A stretch of 64,000 nt of DNA from Phragmitibacter flavus (lineage in GTDB: Bacteria > Verrucomicrobiota > Verrucomicrobiia > Verrucomicrobiales > Verrucomicrobiaceae): contig NZ_VAUV01000009.1 in assembly GCF_005780165.1 (NCBI RefSeq), positions 1 through 64,000 on the forward strand, given 5' to 3'. Under the pieces are notes generated by a model, which made no database searches, was not told where the DNA came from, and saw nothing but the letters and a program-made list of their open reading frames with translations. The translations under genes were made by a program, and so were the position numbers. How positions within the stretch are numbered: the stretch's first letter is position 1; each line of letters opens with the position of its first letter. Shown here one piece after another: positions 54,360-63,808 of this stretch.

Positions 54360-56822
54360 ATGTCATCGCCTTCATCAGTTTTCCTAGCCTGCGCCATCCT
54401 GACTATCGGACTGTTCACCACCGTTTCCGTCGGCCAGACCATCCCATCGCCCCTGCCTTCCCCGGTTCGTGCACCAACCCCAGTTTCCAGCCCCGGGTCC
54501 GTGAGTGGAGTCACCGTGCAATTCCCGCCTGGCACCCCACTCTCCGAAGTCCTCGAAGTGTATCAACAACTCACCAAAAAGCGCCTCATCCGCGATCCTG
54601 CCGTCGAAGCCAAAACCGTCGGCATCGAAACCAGCGGCCAGCTCACTCCCGCTGAAGCGATCGAGTTCATCGAAAAATCCCTCCTGCTCTCTGATGTCGC
54701 CATCGTTCCCAGCGGCGACAACATGCTCAAGGTCGTCAGCACCGAAGGTGCCAAAAAACCGTCCGGCGAAGGGGTCCCTGTCATCCTTCGTGAAAGCGAC
54801 CTGCCGGAATCCGACCAAGTCGTCAGCTTTGTCCTGCCCCTTCAACACCTCAACGCCGAAGACGCCGCCCAAACCTTCTCCCAAATCGTTCCCCCCCACT
54901 CGTATGGCATCGTCGCCGCCATTCCCAATGCGCGCGCCCTGCACATCACCGAAAACACCAGCACCATCCGCGCCTACATCGCCCTGGCCCGGCAGGTCGA
55001 TGTCCCGCCCAACGAAACCAAACACCAGACCATTCACCTCCTCCGCGCCAGCGCTGAAGAAGTCGCCGAACAACTCTCCAACCTGCTCGGCCTTAATCAA
55101 GCCTCCTCCGCCACCTCCTCAGGCGGCGGAAGCAACAACCGTCGCGTCAATCCGCCGCTCACACGTCCTGACGTGCCGATGACCCCGCAACAAGCCGCCG
55201 CCCAGCAGGCCGCCCAAATCAACATCACCCCCACTGTCGGCACCGCCACCGCCGAAGCCGCCCCCCCCATCATCCAGCCCATCGCCCGCACCAACAGCCT
55301 CATCGTGGTCGCCAGGCCCCTCGACATCAAATACATCGAAGCCCTCGTCCAGGAACTCGATGCCGAATCCCCCACCCGTGGTTTCGTCTCGCGCCGTCTC
55401 AACTACATGGACCTCACCACCTTCATCACCGTTGCCGAGAAAGCCCTGATGCGACACAGTGACAACGCCAGAGGAGGCATCCCATCGAGCAGCGGCAGCG
55501 GCACCAATACCAGCACGAGCGCCGTCAACAGCGGCTCCACCACCGGCTTCGGCTCTGGCGGACTCAACAGCCGCTTTGGTGGCAGCAACAATAACAATAC
55601 CTTCGGGGGCAACGACTCGATGGGTGGCAACGGCTTTGGAACCACCAGTGGCTTCGGAACCAGCGGCGGCTTTGGTAGCAGCGGTAGTGGTGGTGGTGGC
55701 TTCGGCTCCGGTGTTAGCGGTGGTTCAGGCGCCGGCCTTGAAATCACCCCCAAGGCATTCAGCACCCTGGTGGCCAATACCCTGGTCATCGTCGACCCCG
55801 CCAGCTCCAGCTTTTTCGCCAGCGGTCCACCTGAACAACTACGCATCCTGAATGAACTCGCTGATTCGCTCGATGTGCGCCCCAAACAAATCCTGCTCAC
55901 CACCATCATCGGTGAATTCACCCTGGGCGATGACTTCAAATTTGGCCTCGACTGGATTCGCACCATCGACAACATCGGCAACAACAGCCTGATCGGTGGT
56001 GTCTTGCAAACCCAGGGAGCCGCCTATGCCAACCCTTCAAGTCTCGGCGGCGTCGAAGATTTCCTGCCCGCCCTCGACGGCCTCACCGTCTATGGCCAGA
56101 TCGGCAAGAACCTTTCCACCTTCATGCAGACCCTGGGAACCAGCAATCGTTTCCGCCTCTTGCAACGCCCCAGCATCACCACCTTGAACCACCAGACCGC
56201 CACCATCTCCACCGGCCAGCAAATTCCCTACGCAGGCTCCTCACTCACCACTGCCGACAATGTCGTCAGCGGAGCTTCGATCCAGTCGACGGTCCAGTTC
56301 GCCAGTGCCGAGCTTACCATCTCCATCACCCCTCACATTTACAACGACCGGGAAGTGCTCCTTGAGTTCATGCAGCAAAACAACAACGTCAATGGCTTCA
56401 CCACCATCAGCGGCAACCCCGTGCCCAACATCAACTCTCAACAACTGCAAAACCGCATCATCGTGCCCGACCGCAACACCGTGATGCTTGGAGGATTGAT
56501 CACTGAAAACGACACCAACAACAAAAACGGCCTGCCCTTCCTCATCCGCGTGCCCATCCTGAAACACCTTTTCGGCAACACCAACAAAAACAAAACCCGC
56601 CGCGAACTGATGATCTTCATCCAACCCCGCATCCTGAAAGACGGCGAAGAATACATGACCGAACAAAGCGACATCAACCGGGACGTCATCAGCTATCCCG
56701 ACGTGCAAAGTTTCGCCAATCCCGGCGACGGCACTTCCCTGCTTCCCCTGCCCAACTGGCAACACGAGCGAGATGCCACCCCCCCCGTCAAAGCCCAGGA
56801 CGCATCCAACCCGGCCAGATAA
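54360..56822 (+). CDS. gspD: GspD-like secretin
   Basis: An 820-aa outer-membrane secretin. After a signal peptide come the N0 domain (VTVQFPPGTPLSEVLEVYQQLTKKRL), N1 (VVSFVLPLQHLNAEDAAQTFSQIV) and N2/N3 repeats, a Gly/Ser/Asn-rich insert at about 371-459 in N3, and the secretin core (about 500-765: IGEFTLGDDFKFGLDW; QRPSITTLNHQTATISTGQQIPYAGS; VPILKHLFGNTNK). The secretin signature and C-terminal VMLGGLITEND are intact. It forms the pore for type II secretion or a related machine. Last gene of the operon; the next gene is convergent, and no clear terminator was seen in the 38-base gap. Confidence 0.92.
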   Translation: MSSPSSVFLACAILTIGLFTTVSVGQTIPSPLPSPVRAPTPVSSPGSVSGVTVQFPPGTPLSEVLEVYQQLTKKRLIRDPAVEAKTVGIETSGQLTPAEAIEFIEKSLLLSDVAIVPSGDNMLKVVSTEGAKKPSGEGVPVILRESDLPESDQVVSFVLPLQHLNAEDAAQTFSQIVPPHSYGIVAAIPNARALHITENTSTIRAYIALARQVDVPPNETKHQTIHLLRASAEEVAEQLSNLLGLNQASSATSSGGGSNNRRVNPPLTRPDVPMTPQQAAAQQAAQINITPTVGTATAEAAPPIIQPIARTNSLIVVARPLDIKYIEALVQELDAESPTRGFVSRRLNYMDLTTFITVAEKALMRHSDNARGGIPSSSGSGTNTSTSAVNSGSTTGFGSGGLNSRFGGSNNNNTFGGNDSMGGNGFGTTSGFGTSGGFGSSGSGGGGFGSGVSGGSGAGLEITPKAFSTLVANTLVIVDPASSSFFASGPPEQLRILNELADSLDVRPKQILLTTIIGEFTLGDDFKFGLDWIRTIDNIGNNSLIGGVLQTQGAAYANPSSLGGVEDFLPALDGLTVYGQIGKNLSTFMQTLGTSNRFRLLQRPSITTLNHQTATISTGQQIPYAGSSLTTADNVVSGASIQSTVQFASAELTISITPHIYNDREVLLEFMQQNNNVNGFTTISGNPVPNINSQQLQNRIIVPDRNTVMLGGLITENDTNNKNGLPFLIRVPILKHLFGNTNKNKTRRELMIFIQPRILKDGEEYMTEQSDINRDVISYPDVQSFANPGDGTSLLPLPNWQHERDATPPVKAQDASNPAR

Positions 56823-56860
56823 ACGGCGCGGAGCAGCCGACCTTTGCTCGCCTATATTGC

Positions 56861-58060
56861 TCAGTTCGGATTCGCCGGAGGAGTCGCTGCCGGAGCCGGA
56901 GCCTGAACTGGCGCAGATGTGGGTGGTTGCGTTGGCGTCGGCGTCGGCGCAGCTGCGGGACGCGGAGCAGTTGGAGTCGGTGCCACTGTCGGAGTAGGCG
57001 GCGGAGTCCGTCGAGGTGCCGCTGCGGCCGCAGGCACTGGAGCCGGAACCGGATCACCGCCATCAATACTCTTCAGATACTTGAAGAAATCGCTGTTAGT
57101 CGTCAGGATCACCGTGCTGTCCGCACCCAACGTCGTTTTGTAGGTATCCAACGTTTTAATAAACTGGTAAAACGCCCCCGCCTCAGGACTGATGTTATAC
57201 GCCCGGGCATAAATCTCTGAGGCCGTCGCATCCGCCTCCCCTTGAATCTCCTGCACCTTGCGATAGGCACCCGATTCAATCTCACGCAATTCACGCTCTT
57301 TCCGACCACTGATCACCGCCGCCTCACCGGCTCCTTCCGAGCGAAACTTTTCGGCAATCTGCATACGCTCACTCACCATCCGGTCATAAATTTTCTCAAT
57401 GACCCCGTCCTTGTAATTGATCCGCTTGAAACGCACATCGAGCAACTCAATGCCCCAATCCGTCACCTTGGGAGCCGCCGCTGCCAGCACTTCCCGCTCC
57501 AAAATGGTTCGTCCCACCCGGATCGGCGGCAACACCCCAACCGTCGGAGAAGCCTCCGCCAGCGTCTCATCCACCTGCGGTTTGCGCTCCTTGTCCGTGC
57601 GCACCACCTCGATCAAATCATGACGCGCAATGACGTTGCGCGACTCACTCCCAATGATGTTCTCCAAGCGAGACAACGCGGTGCGCTCATCGCTTCCCAA
57701 CGTCTCGAAATAGCGCAACGGATTCACAATCCGCCAGCGCGCAAAGGTGTCGACCACAATGTAAAGCTTGTCCCGGGTTGCGATCTCATTCGGCGGTCCT
57801 TCCCAGCTGATGATGCGCTTTTCAAACCGGTTCACTTCCTGAACAAACGGCAGCTTGAAGTGCAGGCCTGCTTCACTGTTGTGCATATGCGACCCGGCTT
57901 CGCTTTTTTCGGGAGCCACATTCACCGGCTCCCCGACCGGCCTGCGGAACTGCGTCACAATGACCTGCTCGGTCTCGTCCACCACATACATACTGCTCGA
58001 CAGCACCACCACCCCTGCGAACACCAACAACAAAATAAACGGAAGAAAAACAGCTTTCAT
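56861..58060 (-). CDS. hflC: HflC-type SPFH/band 7 membrane protein
   Basis: A 399-aa SPFH-family protein from the ATG at 58060 (the frame is open to 58105, but this start places the membrane helix FLPFILLLVFAGVVVLSS at the N-terminus as in the family). The band 7 domain (VVDETEQVIVTQFRRPVG... to ELLDVRFKRINYK) and the coiled-coil with ERMQIAEKFRSEGAGEAA are typical of HflC, which with HflK surrounds and modulates the FtsH protease. The C-terminal 60 residues are an unusual Pro/Ala/Thr-rich tail (RRTPPPTPTVAPTP...). It follows hflK by 54 bases. Confidence 0.93.
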   Translation of the reverse strand: MKAVFLPFILLLVFAGVVVLSSSMYVVDETEQVIVTQFRRPVGEPVNVAPEKSEAGSHMHNSEAGLHFKLPFVQEVNRFEKRIISWEGPPNEIATRDKLYIVVDTFARWRIVNPLRYFETLGSDERTALSRLENIIGSESRNVIARHDLIEVVRTDKERKPQVDETLAEASPTVGVLPPIRVGRTILEREVLAAAAPKVTDWGIELLDVRFKRINYKDGVIEKIYDRMVSERMQIAEKFRSEGAGEAAVISGRKERELREIESGAYRKVQEIQGEADATASEIYARAYNISPEAGAFYQFIKTLDTYKTTLGADSTVILTTNSDFFKYLKSIDGGDPVPAPVPAAAAAPRRTPPPTPTVAPTPTAPRPAAAPTPTPTQPPTSAPVQAPAPAATPPANPN

Positions 58061-58114
58061 AACTAAGTTAGACAAAAAATTTAAATATTGAGAACCCATC
58101 AACAACCCACCCCA

Positions 58115-59179
58115 TTACCTCACCAAGCGGGAGGTCGGACTGGAGGGCGAATTGGTCGTTGTCGACGTAGGAACCGGCACCACCGCTGGTCGCGGTGTGG
58201 GCGCTGGCGTGGAAAGATTCAACAACGGCAGCAGTTGTTTCGCCTCGTCATCGATGATGATCTTGCCACCGATCATCGGAATGACCTCCGCCATCGTCTC
58301 CAGATAAATCCGCTGCCGCGTCACCGCTGGAGCCTTTTCATACTCCTTCAACAACGCCTCAAAGCGCGTGACATCCCCCTCCGCTTCATTCACCCGCTGC
58401 ACCGCATAACCCTCCGCCTCGCTGATCTTCTGCGTCGCCTCCCCCTTCGCCCGCGGCACCACCCGGTTATACTCCCCGTTTGCCTGGTTGATCATCTGCT
58501 CACGCTCCTGCTGCGCCCGGTTCACCTCATCAAAGGAATCCTGCACCGGCCCCGGTGGATGCACGTTTTTCAACTGCACCTGCTTCACCCGAATGCCGAT
58601 CTCCAAACGCTTCACCACCTCTTCCAGCTTCTGCATCGTCTGCACCTCAATCCCCTGACGGCCAATCGTCAACACCTCATCCACGGTGTGATCCCCCACC
58701 ACTTCACGCATCACACTCTCCGCAAAATCGCGCAATGTCGATTCCGGATCGCGCAGGTTGAACAAAAAATCCTTGGGAAAGGCAATTTCATACTGCACCA
58801 CCCACTCCACCTGAACCGCATTCAAATCGCCCGTCACCATGCTGCGTTCGGCCTGCATCACACTGGACGCCTTGAACTGCCCCGCCTGCCTTCCGCCCTC
58901 ATCAAAACCCAGCTCCAACTGCAACTGCCGCTTGACCGGAATCACCGTCACCTTGTCCACTCCGAATGGAATCTTGAACCGCAAACCCGGCGACACCACC
59001 TGCGAAAAACGACCAAACCGCTGCACCACCCCCTCCGACTCCACCGGAACCGTGTAATAGCTCGTGAAAATGCCCACCAACACCACCAATCCCGCCAAAC
59101 CAGCGAGGATGTAGTTGAAGTTCAATTTGAATTGGGGGTAAACCGGCGGAGGAGTCTTGGGATTAAGTTCGCGTGTCAT
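58115..59179 (-). CDS. hflK: HflK-type SPFH/band 7 membrane protein
   Basis: A 354-aa SPFH protein. A cytoplasmic start, one membrane helix (FNYILAGLAGLVVLVGIFTSYY, about 20-41), the band 7 domain (GVVQRFGRFSQVVSPGLRFKIPFGVD) and a coiled coil (RAQQEREQMINQANGEYNRVVPRAKGEA) that is a hallmark of HflK. It forms a complex with HflC around FtsH. A Pro/Thr/Ser-rich tail follows residue 320. A short hairpin AGGGAC-CTT-GTCCCT (59194-59208) lies 14 bases upstream of the start, between lpxD and hflK. Confidence 0.95.
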   Translation of the reverse strand: MTRELNPKTPPPVYPQFKLNFNYILAGLAGLVVLVGIFTSYYTVPVESEGVVQRFGRFSQVVSPGLRFKIPFGVDKVTVIPVKRQLQLELGFDEGGRQAGQFKASSVMQAERSMVTGDLNAVQVEWVVQYEIAFPKDFLFNLRDPESTLRDFAESVMREVVGDHTVDEVLTIGRQGIEVQTMQKLEEVVKRLEIGIRVKQVQLKNVHPPGPVQDSFDEVNRAQQEREQMINQANGEYNRVVPRAKGEATQKISEAEGYAVQRVNEAEGDVTRFEALLKEYEKAPAVTRQRIYLETMAEVIPMIGGKIIIDDEAKQLLPLLNLSTPAPTPRPAVVPVPTSTTTNSPSSPTSRLVR

Positions 59180-59274
59180 GAAGGGTCAGTTTCAGGGACC
59201 TTGTCCCTAAATGCCCCCCCTGTCATTGAAAACCTTTCCCGCATCCCCCTCCTGAGGAGCCCGCCATCCCTATT

Positions 59275-60360
59275 TCACGACGTGATTTTCTCCAAACGCG
59301 CTTCCATTTCCTTCAATTTTTTCTCCAAGTCCCTGACGCGCTGCAGGAGCTCCGGCACTTTCATCGGATACGTCAACATGCGCCGCCCTTCGAGCAACGG
59401 TTTTGCCGGATAACCCGTGTAAGCCCCCGGCTCAGGATAATCCTTGGTCAAACCTGACTTCGCCAAAAACGTGGTCTTGTCACCTATATTCAAATGCCCG
59501 GCCACACCCACCTGGCCGGCCAAAGTCACATAATCTCCCAACCTCGTGCTACCGGAAATCCCCACTTGGGAAACGATGATGCAGTGCCTTCCAATGACAC
59601 AGTTGTGCGCAATCTGCACCAGATTGTCGATCTTTGTCCCCTCACCTATCCAGGTCCGACCAAATCGCGAACGGTCGATCGTCGTGCACGATCCAATCTC
59701 CACATCGTCATCAATCTGCACAATCCCCACCTGGTCAATCTTCACATGTTTGCCCGCCACATGTTCATATCCAAACCCATCGCTCCCAATCACCGATCCA
59801 CTATGAATGATCACCCGGTTGCCGAGCAGGCTGCGGTCCTTGATCACTGCATTGGCATGAATCACACACCCTTCTCCCAGACTCGAGCCAAAACCCACAA
59901 ACGCCCCGGCGTGAATCGCACTGCCATTCCCCACCACCACCCCTTCTTCAACCACCGCATTTGGTCCCACATAACTCCTGGCCCCATCGATCTGCACGCT
60001 TTCATGGATCGATGCGCTCTCGTGAATTCCCGCAACAAAAGGCCTCGGTTGCGGTCCAAACTGCTTCACAATCAATCCAAACTGCAGCGTCGGATTGCCC
60101 ACCTGAACCACCGCCATACTGTCGGGAAAATCCTGAAAATTCGCATCCACCAAAACCACACTGGCCCGCGATTTCTTCAGTTGCGGTGCATACCGGGCAT
60201 TGCCCAAAAAGGTAATGTCCCCCTCCTCCGCCTCCTGAATCGTGCTGAATCCACTCACCACTAGGGCACCATCACCTCGAACAATTTCCCCGCCAACAAG
60301 CACAGCTAGTTCTTCCAACGTAATCTTCACAGGACTCCAATTAAATGCTAAGGGTTGCAT
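59275..60360 (-). CDS. lpxD: UDP-3-O-acylglucosamine N-acyltransferase
   Basis: LpxD adds the N-linked acyl chain in lipid A synthesis from acyl-ACP; it shows that this organism makes lipopolysaccharide. 361 aa from the ATG at 60360 (the open frame reaches 60435, but the longer form adds a poorly conserved leader). The N-terminal uridine-binding domain (VSGFSTIQEAEEGDITFLGNARY) is followed by the left-handed beta helix of hexapeptides (about 120-310) with the catalytic His in the segment VQIAHNCVIG, and a C-terminal coiled coil (LLQRVRDLEKKLKEMEARLEK). Downstream of skp across a terminator, and upstream of hflK. Confidence 0.96.
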   Translation of the reverse strand: MQPLAFNWSPVKITLEELAVLVGGEIVRGDGALVVSGFSTIQEAEEGDITFLGNARYAPQLKKSRASVVLVDANFQDFPDSMAVVQVGNPTLQFGLIVKQFGPQPRPFVAGIHESASIHESVQIDGARSYVGPNAVVEEGVVVGNGSAIHAGAFVGFGSSLGEGCVIHANAVIKDRSLLGNRVIIHSGSVIGSDGFGYEHVAGKHVKIDQVGIVQIDDDVEIGSCTTIDRSRFGRTWIGEGTKIDNLVQIAHNCVIGRHCIIVSQVGISGSTRLGDYVTLAGQVGVAGHLNIGDKTTFLAKSGLTKDYPEPGAYTGYPAKPLLEGRRMLTYPMKVPELLQRVRDLEKKLKEMEARLEKITS

Positions 60361-60439
60361 GAAGCGCCGACGGCACTCCAAATTCTTCGCCGTCGCTACA
60401 GTGAAGAAACCCTGAGGACATCCGGCTGGATGCATCCAT

Positions 60440-60478
60440 AAAACAAAAATCCCCGCTTTGCGAAGACAAAGCAGGGAT
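60440..60478 (-). terminator. Intrinsic terminator after ompH/skp
   Basis: ATCCCCGCTTTG (60449-60460) and CAAAGCAGGGAT (60467-60478) pair at 11 of 12 positions with a 6-base loop. On the minus strand the stem is followed by TTTTTGTTTT. It lies 46 bases beyond the ompH stop at 60524 and before lpxD, so at least part of bamA-ompH transcription stops here. Confidence 0.8.
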
Positions 60479-60523
60479 GATTGAAAAAGTTTGGACGGTT
60501 ATTTATCGTCCGCAAGACAGTCT

Positions 60524-61153
60524 TTAATTCGAGGCAGGGGCCGCCGCCGCCGCTGGAGCCGCTGCGTCGGCAGGGGTGGCGTCTGCAGGAGCAGCCTTGT
60601 TAAGCTCGACGATCACTTCGGAGGTGAAATCTTCAGCAACGCCTTCTTTCGAATGAATGAGGAAAGGAAGACCAAGGGCGCCAAGACCGCTTTTGTCGAA
60701 CACCAGATCATACTTGCCCGCTTCGGATTTCTCCTTCACGACCTTCAGGATCTCGGTGTAAAGCTCACGACGTTGTTCCATCCCCTGTTGCTGGATCTGG
60801 CCTTCACGACGCTGACGGAATTCCGCGATGTCACGCTCAAGGGATTTGAACTCCTGCGCTTTGGTCTGGGCTTCGGCACGGCTTTTGGCGCGCTCCTGTT
60901 CACCCAGCACCGGGTCCTGGGATGCACGTGCTTTTTTCTCCACTTCGTCGTTCAGCTTCTTCAAGGCGGCAAAACGCTCGGTCAACTCTTCCTTGGCTTT
61001 GGCGGCGTTGGCGTCCAGACCTTCCTTGGCGGTTTTGGTTTTGTTGAACTCGGCAAATGCCTTGTTGAGGTCGACCACACCAATTTTGAGGTCAGCAGCT
61101 TGGGAAGCTCCACAAAGCGTGGCGGCGAGGAATAATGCGGGAATGAATTTCAT
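60524..61153 (-). CDS. skp: Skp/OmpH-family periplasmic chaperone
   Basis: A 209-aa protein from the ATG at 61153, which directly precedes the signal peptide (MKFIPALFLAATLCGASQA). The body is a long charged coiled coil (AKAKEELTERFAALKKLNDEVEKKARASQ... AEAQTKAQEFKSLERDIAEFRQRREGQI), as in Skp, which holds unfolded outer-membrane proteins on the way to BamA. Start GVVDLNKAF and the C-terminal YDLVFDKSG are family features. A Pro/Ala tail (about 180-209) is not typical. It follows bamA by 74 bases, the conserved gene order bamA-skp-lpxD. Confidence 0.93.
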   Translation of the reverse strand: MKFIPALFLAATLCGASQAADLKIGVVDLNKAFAEFNKTKTAKEGLDANAAKAKEELTERFAALKKLNDEVEKKARASQDPVLGEQERAKSRAEAQTKAQEFKSLERDIAEFRQRREGQIQQQGMEQRRELYTEILKVVKEKSEAGKYDLVFDKSGLGALGLPFLIHSKEGVAEDFTSEVIVELNKAAPADATPADAAAPAAAAAPASN

Positions 61154-61227
61154 TGGGGTGTTGACTGGAGACAAGTATTGAAGGGCCCGTGTTGTTTTAC
61201 ACTTGGGCAGGTTGAATGAGCTTTAGA

Positions 61228-63561
61228 CTAGAAACGATAGCCGATGTTGAAATTGAATTGGCCGCTCGAATCATTAAATTCGTCGGAAGTCATAGGAATA
61301 CCATAATCGAGACGAATTGGACCGGTTGGCAGGAAGAACAGACGGAGACCAACACCGACGTCAGAATTGACATCGCCGCTGCCGCTGAAGCTCTCCTCGC
61401 TGACCACACCGACATCGTAGAACACCGCACCGCGGATTTTTTCGATGACCGGGAAGCTCAACTCAAGCGAGGCATAAGCGGAGGTCTTGCCACCGATCGG
61501 CTCGCCGCGCTCGTCTTTTGGACCCACATCACGGAACTCAAAACCACGAAGGTTGTTGGCGCCACCAAGGAACAGACGTTCGAAGATCGGCACCCGGTCC
61601 CCATCGCCAAAGGTGTCCACCGTGCGGGCGGCACCTTCAAAGCTGAAGATCATGTCGAAAGGAAGTGACACGTATTGAGCCGCTTCGAAGTTAAAGCCAT
61701 AGACCCCCACGTCCCCTCCAAGGAAGTCGCCGGACACCAGGCTGCCGAATTGCAACTTGTGACCTTTGCGGGTGATGAAGACCGAATCACGAGTGTCGTG
61801 AGCAAGGGTGAAGTCCAGTTTGCTCTGAAGGAATTCACCTTCTTCAGCACGAATGATTTCAGATGCCTCGCTGGCGATGCCGTCAATGGTGATGTTCTGA
61901 ATCGTGTAGGAGATTTCAGCGTAGGCGTTTTCGCCAATCGGTTTGCGCAGATTGATTGCCGCACCGTAGTTTTGCTGTTCGTAGTCATCGCTGAGGTAGA
62001 ACAAATCGCGGAAGAACAACTCACCGCCGAGCGAGAGACGCTGGCCCATGAACCATGGTTCAACGATGTTCAAGCTGAAATCGCGGCGCTTGTCACCCAC
62101 ACGGACGTCCATTCCGAAACGCTGGCCGGCACCCGTGAAGTTGGGCCAGTTGGTGATGTCGAAGTTGGTCTGAGTCAGCGAGAAGAAACCGACCACGCTG
62201 TCGATCGAGCTGAAACCTGCACCGACGTTGATGGCACCGGTGGACTGCTCGGTCACGTCAATGTCAATGTCCTTGAACCCGGGCGTGCCGGTCGGGTTGT
62301 TGCGCAGGTCGACCTGGCTGAAATAACCCATGTTCTGCAAACGGTTGCGGCTTTTCTCGATCTTCACCGTGTTGAACTCTTCACCGGGGGCGAAGGCAAG
62401 TTCACGACGAATGACATTGTCTTGGGACTTGCTGTTGCCCGCGATGTTGATTTTGCGGATGTAGGATTTTTCACCTTCAGTAATCCGGTAGGCCACACGA
62501 ACCGTGTCAGCACCGTCGGCCAGCACGCTGGTGTCGATGCGGGCATCGGCGTAACCACGTGAGCCATAATAATCGCCCAGCATCTTCTCATCGTTGGAGA
62601 TGTCCGTTGCCGAATAAGGGAAGCCAGCCTGAACGCTCAACGCAGGGGTAAGCTCTTCCAAGGTGAACACCGTGTTGCCCTCAATGGAGACACCAGCGAT
62701 GTTGTATTGGCTGCCTTGATCGACCACGAAAACGATGTCCACACGGTCATCTTTGATCGGCTCGCGACGCACTTGGGCGACTTTCGCATAAACGTAACCT
62801 TCGTCCTGAATTGTGCGCTCCACGGTGCGGATGTCTTCCTGCAACTCGTCATTGCTCAACTTGCCAGCCTTGCCCCAAAGGTGCCAGACGCGTTTTTTCT
62901 TGAGCTTCAGCTTCGAACGAATGTCGCCTTCCTTGATGTTGCTCAGGCCCTCAAATCGGATGTCGTTGATGATCCCGCGCTGACCTTCGGAGACCGTGTA
63001 GATGATGTCCACAAAACCCTGCGTTGCCGAAGGTTGCGTGCGGTATTCCACCGAAACATCAGCGAAACCACGCTTGCCGTAAAGCTCGCGGATCTTGGTG
63101 GCTCCGGTGAAAAGTTTCGTTTCGTCAACCGGCGCACCGGCTGCCACTTCGACTTCCTTGCGAAGACGGGCGGCATCAAAGACCGTGTTGCCCACAAAAG
63201 AGACATCACCTGCTGCACCACGACCCGTCACACGCACCAACACGCGGACGCCGCCGGTCACGTCGGAGGTGGAGATCTCCACGTTGTCCACCAGACCTGT
63301 GGTATAAAGATTTTTTACGTCCTGCTCCAGAACGTCTTCCTCGAAGGCATTGCCAACCCGGGTGGCCATGTTGGCGCGGATTCGACTTTCATCGATCTGC
63401 GCACCACCTGCGGAAATCACTTCCACAGCTTGGACCATGCGGGGTGCAACGGCTGCCTCTTGCGGGGCGGCGTCAGGAGCCTGCGCTTGCAGACCAGAAG
63501 TGGAAACGACACCTGCCATAAGCAGGGCCAACGTCCATCGTGAGAGATTGGATAATATCAT
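61228..63561 (-). CDS. bamA: Outer-membrane protein assembly factor BamA
   Basis: The 777-aa central subunit of the machine that folds and inserts beta-barrel proteins into the outer membrane. A signal peptide (LALLMAGVVSTSGLQAQA) precedes a POTRA series (VEVISAGGAQIDESRIRANM; VRVLVRVTGRGAAGDVSFVGN; YTVSEGQRGIINDIRFEGL; IVFVVDQGSQYNIAGVSIEGN; YRITEGEKSYIRKINIAGN), and a C-terminal Omp85 barrel from about 425 (GAINVGAGFSSIDSVVGFF), with the loop-6 motif region LRGFEFRDVGP and a terminal Phe (NFNIGYRF). First in the envelope block, divergent from ruvB. Confidence 0.97.
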   Translation of the reverse strand: MILSNLSRWTLALLMAGVVSTSGLQAQAPDAAPQEAAVAPRMVQAVEVISAGGAQIDESRIRANMATRVGNAFEEDVLEQDVKNLYTTGLVDNVEISTSDVTGGVRVLVRVTGRGAAGDVSFVGNTVFDAARLRKEVEVAAGAPVDETKLFTGATKIRELYGKRGFADVSVEYRTQPSATQGFVDIIYTVSEGQRGIINDIRFEGLSNIKEGDIRSKLKLKKKRVWHLWGKAGKLSNDELQEDIRTVERTIQDEGYVYAKVAQVRREPIKDDRVDIVFVVDQGSQYNIAGVSIEGNTVFTLEELTPALSVQAGFPYSATDISNDEKMLGDYYGSRGYADARIDTSVLADGADTVRVAYRITEGEKSYIRKINIAGNSKSQDNVIRRELAFAPGEEFNTVKIEKSRNRLQNMGYFSQVDLRNNPTGTPGFKDIDIDVTEQSTGAINVGAGFSSIDSVVGFFSLTQTNFDITNWPNFTGAGQRFGMDVRVGDKRRDFSLNIVEPWFMGQRLSLGGELFFRDLFYLSDDYEQQNYGAAINLRKPIGENAYAEISYTIQNITIDGIASEASEIIRAEEGEFLQSKLDFTLAHDTRDSVFITRKGHKLQFGSLVSGDFLGGDVGVYGFNFEAAQYVSLPFDMIFSFEGAARTVDTFGDGDRVPIFERLFLGGANNLRGFEFRDVGPKDERGEPIGGKTSAYASLELSFPVIEKIRGAVFYDVGVVSEESFSGSGDVNSDVGVGLRLFFLPTGPIRLDYGIPMTSDEFNDSSGQFNFNIGYRF

Positions 63562-63808
63562 ACGGTCACAGAGAGTCTGAAGTCGAAGCCACGCCTATCT
63601 CGCCGGGGACAAGCTCAGTCAAGCCTGAAATGCGTGCGGATAGTAAAAAGGATTGGCCGGGAAACCGAGCCCTAAGGCCCAGTCCCCACCCTAAATTGCT
63701 TCATTTTTCGTGCCAGTGCTCTTCGAAAACCGGTTCGACCACCCACCGCGATCACCCTCAATCCCGGCACTTAAGGTTTGTTGTTTTGTGCTTTCAGGTT
63801 GTGACGTT

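Noticed and set aside
59194-59208. Hairpin between lpxD and hflK as a terminator
   Set aside because: The 6-bp stem is not followed by a T run on the minus strand; at most it affects translation or mRNA stability near the hflK start.
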